DNA from: CBDDBX01 sp965225955
Lineage (GTDB): Bacteria; Acidobacteriota; Aminicenantia; UBA2199
Assembly: GCA_965225955.1 (NCBI GenBank)
Contig: CBDDBX010000015.1
Coordinates: 62,001 to 126,000 of the forward strand
Direction of reading: 5' to 3'
DNA: 64,000 nucleotides
Position 1 is the stretch's first letter. Every line of letters begins with the position of its first letter. Under the pieces are notes generated by a model. The model saw nothing but the letters and a program-made list of their open reading frames with translations, was not told the origin of the DNA and searched no databases. Below are positions 61,770-64,000 of the stretch, in pieces. The position numbers and the translations under genes are program-made.

Positions 61770-61832
61770 GCATAATTGTATCTTTTTCCGGCTTACTGAG
61801 TAATGATAGTTGCAGAAAAACCAGTGTCAGTC
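61770..61832 (+). repeat. 63-bp direct repeat, copy 2
   Basis: The second copy of the cstA 3'-end sequence (60953-61014), after the toxin-antitoxin cassette, with one extra C. It shows that the cassette was inserted with duplication of the gene end. Confidence 0.9.
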
Positions 61833-62077
61833 AGTGTTGGTTCGTGTTAGTTCTTGTTATTGAGAATTTATCCTTGTTTTTTATTTGCGTGTGTTTCGAT
61901 TAAAATGTGTGTGTCGTTTCTCTTTTTTCTATGGTTCTGGTGGATAGATACGAGGCGATTCTGTAGATAAAAATTATTCACTTTAAAGATTTCATGAATT
62001 TGATTTTTACGGTCTAATGGTTTATCCTTAATCCTCCGGTTTTATAATCGGAAACCGAATATTGTGGAGTAACGTTT

Positions 62078-62503
62078 ATGGAGGGCGGAAAAGCCGTATC
62101 TCATGATGGCGAAGTTATAGCTGTCAATAATGGACATTATCAGGTAAAGATTATTACTAAATCTGCCTGTGCCGGATGTCATTCAAGTAAGTACTGCAGT
62201 GTATCCGATGTTAAGGAAAAGGTTATAGATGTCTTTTCTGAAAAGAGATTTACAGTTGGCGAGGAAGTTACTGTAAAACTTGAGGAAACAAAAGGGATGT
62301 TTGCAGTTTTTATAGGCTTTGTCATACCTCTCGCTCTAATGATAGCAACACCTGCTTTCATGCTTTCCAGAGGCTTTTCGGAAATGTTGAGTGCCTTTGC
62401 TTCACTCGGATCGGTTTCTATCTACTATTTTCTGCTATGGACCCAGAAGGGCAGAATGAAGAAAAAGTTTAGCTTTAAAATAGAAAAAAAGAATACCAAT
62501 TAA
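62078..62503 (+). CDS. rseC: RseC/SoxR-reducing-family membrane protein
   Basis: 141 residues. The cytoplasmic N-terminus has the RseC cysteine cluster (SACAGCHSSKYC), which may hold an Fe-S cluster; two TM helices follow (about 72-95, 100-120). RseC and relatives work with Rnf/Rsx to keep SoxR reduced. It is directly upstream of rnfB in a clear operon. GGAGT precedes the ATG. Confidence 0.88.
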   Translation: MEGGKAVSHDGEVIAVNNGHYQVKIITKSACAGCHSSKYCSVSDVKEKVIDVFSEKRFTVGEEVTVKLEETKGMFAVFIGFVIPLALMIATPAFMLSRGFSEMLSAFASLGSVSIYYFLLWTQKGRMKKKFSFKIEKKNTN

Positions 62504-62512
62504 ACGAGGTGA

Positions 62513-63421
62513 ATGGTGAATTCAGTTATTATTTACTCAGTTATTACTCTGGGTGGTGTTGCGGCAATGGCAGCTATGATTCTGTTTTTTGTTGCAAAAA
62601 AATTCAGAGTATATGAAGATCCCCGAATTGACACTGTTGCCGATCTTTTACCAGGAGCAAACTGTGGTGGTTGTGGTTATCCCGGCTGCAGAGGTTTTGC
62701 TGAAGCACTGGTAAAAGCTGCAGATGGAGGCGATATCTCCGGTCTCTTATGCCCTCCGGGGGGTAATGAAACTATGGCTGCAGCGGCAGGAGCTCTGGGG
62801 CTTGAAGCTTCAGAAGCTGATCCTACTATTGCGGTTGTAAGGTGTAGCGGTTCAAGAGAAAAGGCTCCGGCTAAACTCAAGTATGATGGTCCGGATAAAT
62901 GTTCAGTTGCACACTCCCTGTTTGCGGGAGAAAACGGTTGTGCCTACGGTTGTATGGGACTTGGAGATTGTGTGGTTTCATGTGATTTCGATGCAATCCA
63001 TATTGATGAGGAAACCGGTCTGCCTGTAGTGGATGAAGAGAAGTGTGTCAGTTGTGGCGCATGTGTTAAGGCATGTCCGAGGAGCATAATTGAGATCAGA
63101 CCTAAAGGCAGAAAAGATCGCAGAGTCTGGGTATCCTGTATGAATCAGGAAAAGGGTGGAGTTGCAATGAAAAATTGTAAAGCTGCCTGTATTGGTTGCA
63201 TGAAATGTGCAAAAACCTGCCCTGAAAAGATTCAGGCTATTACAGTTGAAAATTGTCTGGCTTATATTGACCCTGCTAAATGCATTGCCTGCGGACTGTG
63301 TATCGGAGTTTGCCCGACAAAAGCAATTGAAGCAACCTTTACTCCTCCAAAACCCAAACCTAAACCTGCTCCAAAACCAGTAGAAAAACCAGCTGAAAAA
63401 GCACCGGAGGCGAAAGCATGA
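62513..63421 (+). CDS. rnfB: Ion-translocating ferredoxin oxidoreductase subunit RnfB
   Basis: 302 residues. One N-terminal TM (about 8-28), then the RnfB-specific [4Fe-4S] motif GANCGGCGYPGCRGFA with a downstream CPPGG, and several ferredoxin-type clusters (CVSCGACVKACP, CIGCMKCAKTCP, CIACGLCIGVCP). The C-terminal tail is a Pro/Lys/Ala repeat (KPKPKPAPKPVEKP). RnfB accepts electrons from ferredoxin and passes them to the Rnf complex, which couples NAD reduction to Na+ or H+ export. Its stop overlaps the rnfC ATG. Confidence 0.96.
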   Translation: MVNSVIIYSVITLGGVAAMAAMILFFVAKKFRVYEDPRIDTVADLLPGANCGGCGYPGCRGFAEALVKAADGGDISGLLCPPGGNETMAAAAGALGLEASEADPTIAVVRCSGSREKAPAKLKYDGPDKCSVAHSLFAGENGCAYGCMGLGDCVVSCDFDAIHIDEETGLPVVDEEKCVSCGACVKACPRSIIEIRPKGRKDRRVWVSCMNQEKGGVAMKNCKAACIGCMKCAKTCPEKIQAITVENCLAYIDPAKCIACGLCIGVCPTKAIEATFTPPKPKPKPAPKPVEKPAEKAPEAKA

Positions 63422-64000
63422 ATCTGAAAACTTTTAAAATCGGTGGTGTTCATCCTCCTGAGAATAAGATCTCAGCAGGTATGGAGATTGAAGAGCTTCA
63501 TATACCTGAAAAGGTAACTATTCCTCTTGCACAGCATATTGGTGCTCCTGCAGTACCGGCTGTTAAAAAGGGAGATACTGTTAAAGCAGGTACTCTTATA
63601 GGTAAAGGAGAATCTTTTATATCAGCTAATATTCACTCCTCAGTATCAGGTACTGTAATGAGTATTGATGATGTTCTGGATGCAAGTGGATATAAAAAGA
63701 AATCTGTAACCATTAAAGTTGATGGTGATGAGTGGGAAGAGGGAATTGATACCTCTGCGGACTATATTAAGGAACCAAAACTTACAGATCCCCAGGCTAT
63801 TATCGAAAAGATAAAAGAGGCGGGTATTGTAGGGCTTGGTGGAGCTTGTTTCCCATCACATGTCAAATATATGTTCCCTCCTGGAAAAGAGGCAGACACT
63901 CTGGTTATCAATGCTGTTGAGTGTGAACCTTATCTTACTGCAGACCACAGAATAATGCTTGAATATACAGATGAGATTCTGACAGGTATTCAGATTATGA
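63418..64000 (+). CDS. rnfC: Partial RnfC, electron transport complex subunit C
   Basis: 194 codons are open to the window edge, so the C-terminus is missing. Present: a N-terminal lipoyl-like barrel region (FKIGGVHPPENK, HSSVSGTVMSI) and the NADH/FMN-binding motifs GIVGLGGACFPSH and VINAVECEPYLTADHR. RnfC is the NADH-oxidising or NAD-reducing peripheral subunit. The rnfD-G-E-A genes are expected beyond the edge, in the order rnfB-rnfC-rnfDGEA. ATGA overlap with rnfB. Confidence 0.96.
   Translation, partial: MNLKTFKIGGVHPPENKISAGMEIEELHIPEKVTIPLAQHIGAPAVPAVKKGDTVKAGTLIGKGESFISANIHSSVSGTVMSIDDVLDASGYKKKSVTIKVDGDEWEEGIDTSADYIKEPKLTDPQAIIEKIKEAGIVGLGGACFPSHVKYMFPPGKEADTLVINAVECEPYLTADHRIMLEYTDEILTGIQIM

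Noticed and set aside
1..64000. CRISPR array or prophage
   Set aside because: No regularly spaced repeats, cas genes, integrase, terminase or capsid genes were seen in the window.

Overview
The window is a 64-kb, AT-rich chromosomal segment of a Gram-negative (diderm) bacterium. Two TonB-dependent receptors, several lipoproteins, a type II secretion/type IV pilus-like machine with secretin and pseudopilins, PilT, two PilZ proteins, two diguanylate cyclases, three hemerythrins and the start of an Rnf operon suggest a free-living, motile, redox-flexible organism from a low-oxygen or fluctuating-oxygen aquatic or sediment habitat. The VWFA-related secreted protein, the PadR plus FtsX-type permease pair, the DUF4388 protein and the secretin with a cohesin-like tail recall Acidobacteriota-like or other deep-branching diderm lineages. 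I cannot fix the phylum from sequence alone.

Layout. 1-3.6 kb: small sensory and hypothetical genes (PspC-domain protein, hemerythrin, RsbRD-N-like protein) and an apparently overlooked 23-residue membrane peptide. 4-8 kb: a phosphate-scavenging pair (TonB receptor plus beta-propeller phytase lipoprotein). 8.3-14.5 kb: serine hydrolase with a duplicated 3' end, hemerythrin, ferredoxin, PadR/permease operon, and a 342-bp foldback repeat. 14.5-24.4 kb: FUSC-like membrane protein, diguanylate cyclase, third hemerythrin, second TonB receptor, lipoprotein, and a secreted pair including a VWA-like protein. 24.4-34.2 kb: DUF503, MscS, and serS translationally coupled to a secretion operon (F-E-PilM/L-PilN-PilO-PilP-like-secretin). 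34.2-40.2 kb: HU, a large ACT-like protein, ComEA, and a four-gene pseudopilin cluster. 40.2-50 kb: RNA methyltransferase, PilZ proteins, CCA-type nucleotidyltransferase, pilT-alaS-lytic transglycosylase, response regulator. 50-59 kb: UvrD-type helicase, a predicted ~60-nt small RNA, a chemoreceptor, SRAP peptidase, tRNA-Leu(CAA), DUF4388/SPOR protein, Pth. 59-64 kb: CstA, a Doc/AbrB toxin-antitoxin cassette bracketed by a 62-bp direct repeat, then rseC-rnfB-rnfC (cut by the window edge).

The most unusual signal is regulatory. Many promoters read as a strict -35/N17/-10, and at five genes (DUF503 protein, serS, a DUF1566-like lipoprotein, the uvrD-like gene, cstA) the ATG lies only 5-6 nt after the -10 hexamer with no Shine-Dalgarno. 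These are predicted leaderless mRNAs, in a genome whose other genes mostly have clear AGGAGG-like sites. Other points of interest are two independent duplications of a gene's 3' end around an inserted segment, two hemerythrin paralogues with the same His-to-Gln change at a di-iron ligand position, and a tRNA-Ser-like 5' sequence just upstream of serS.
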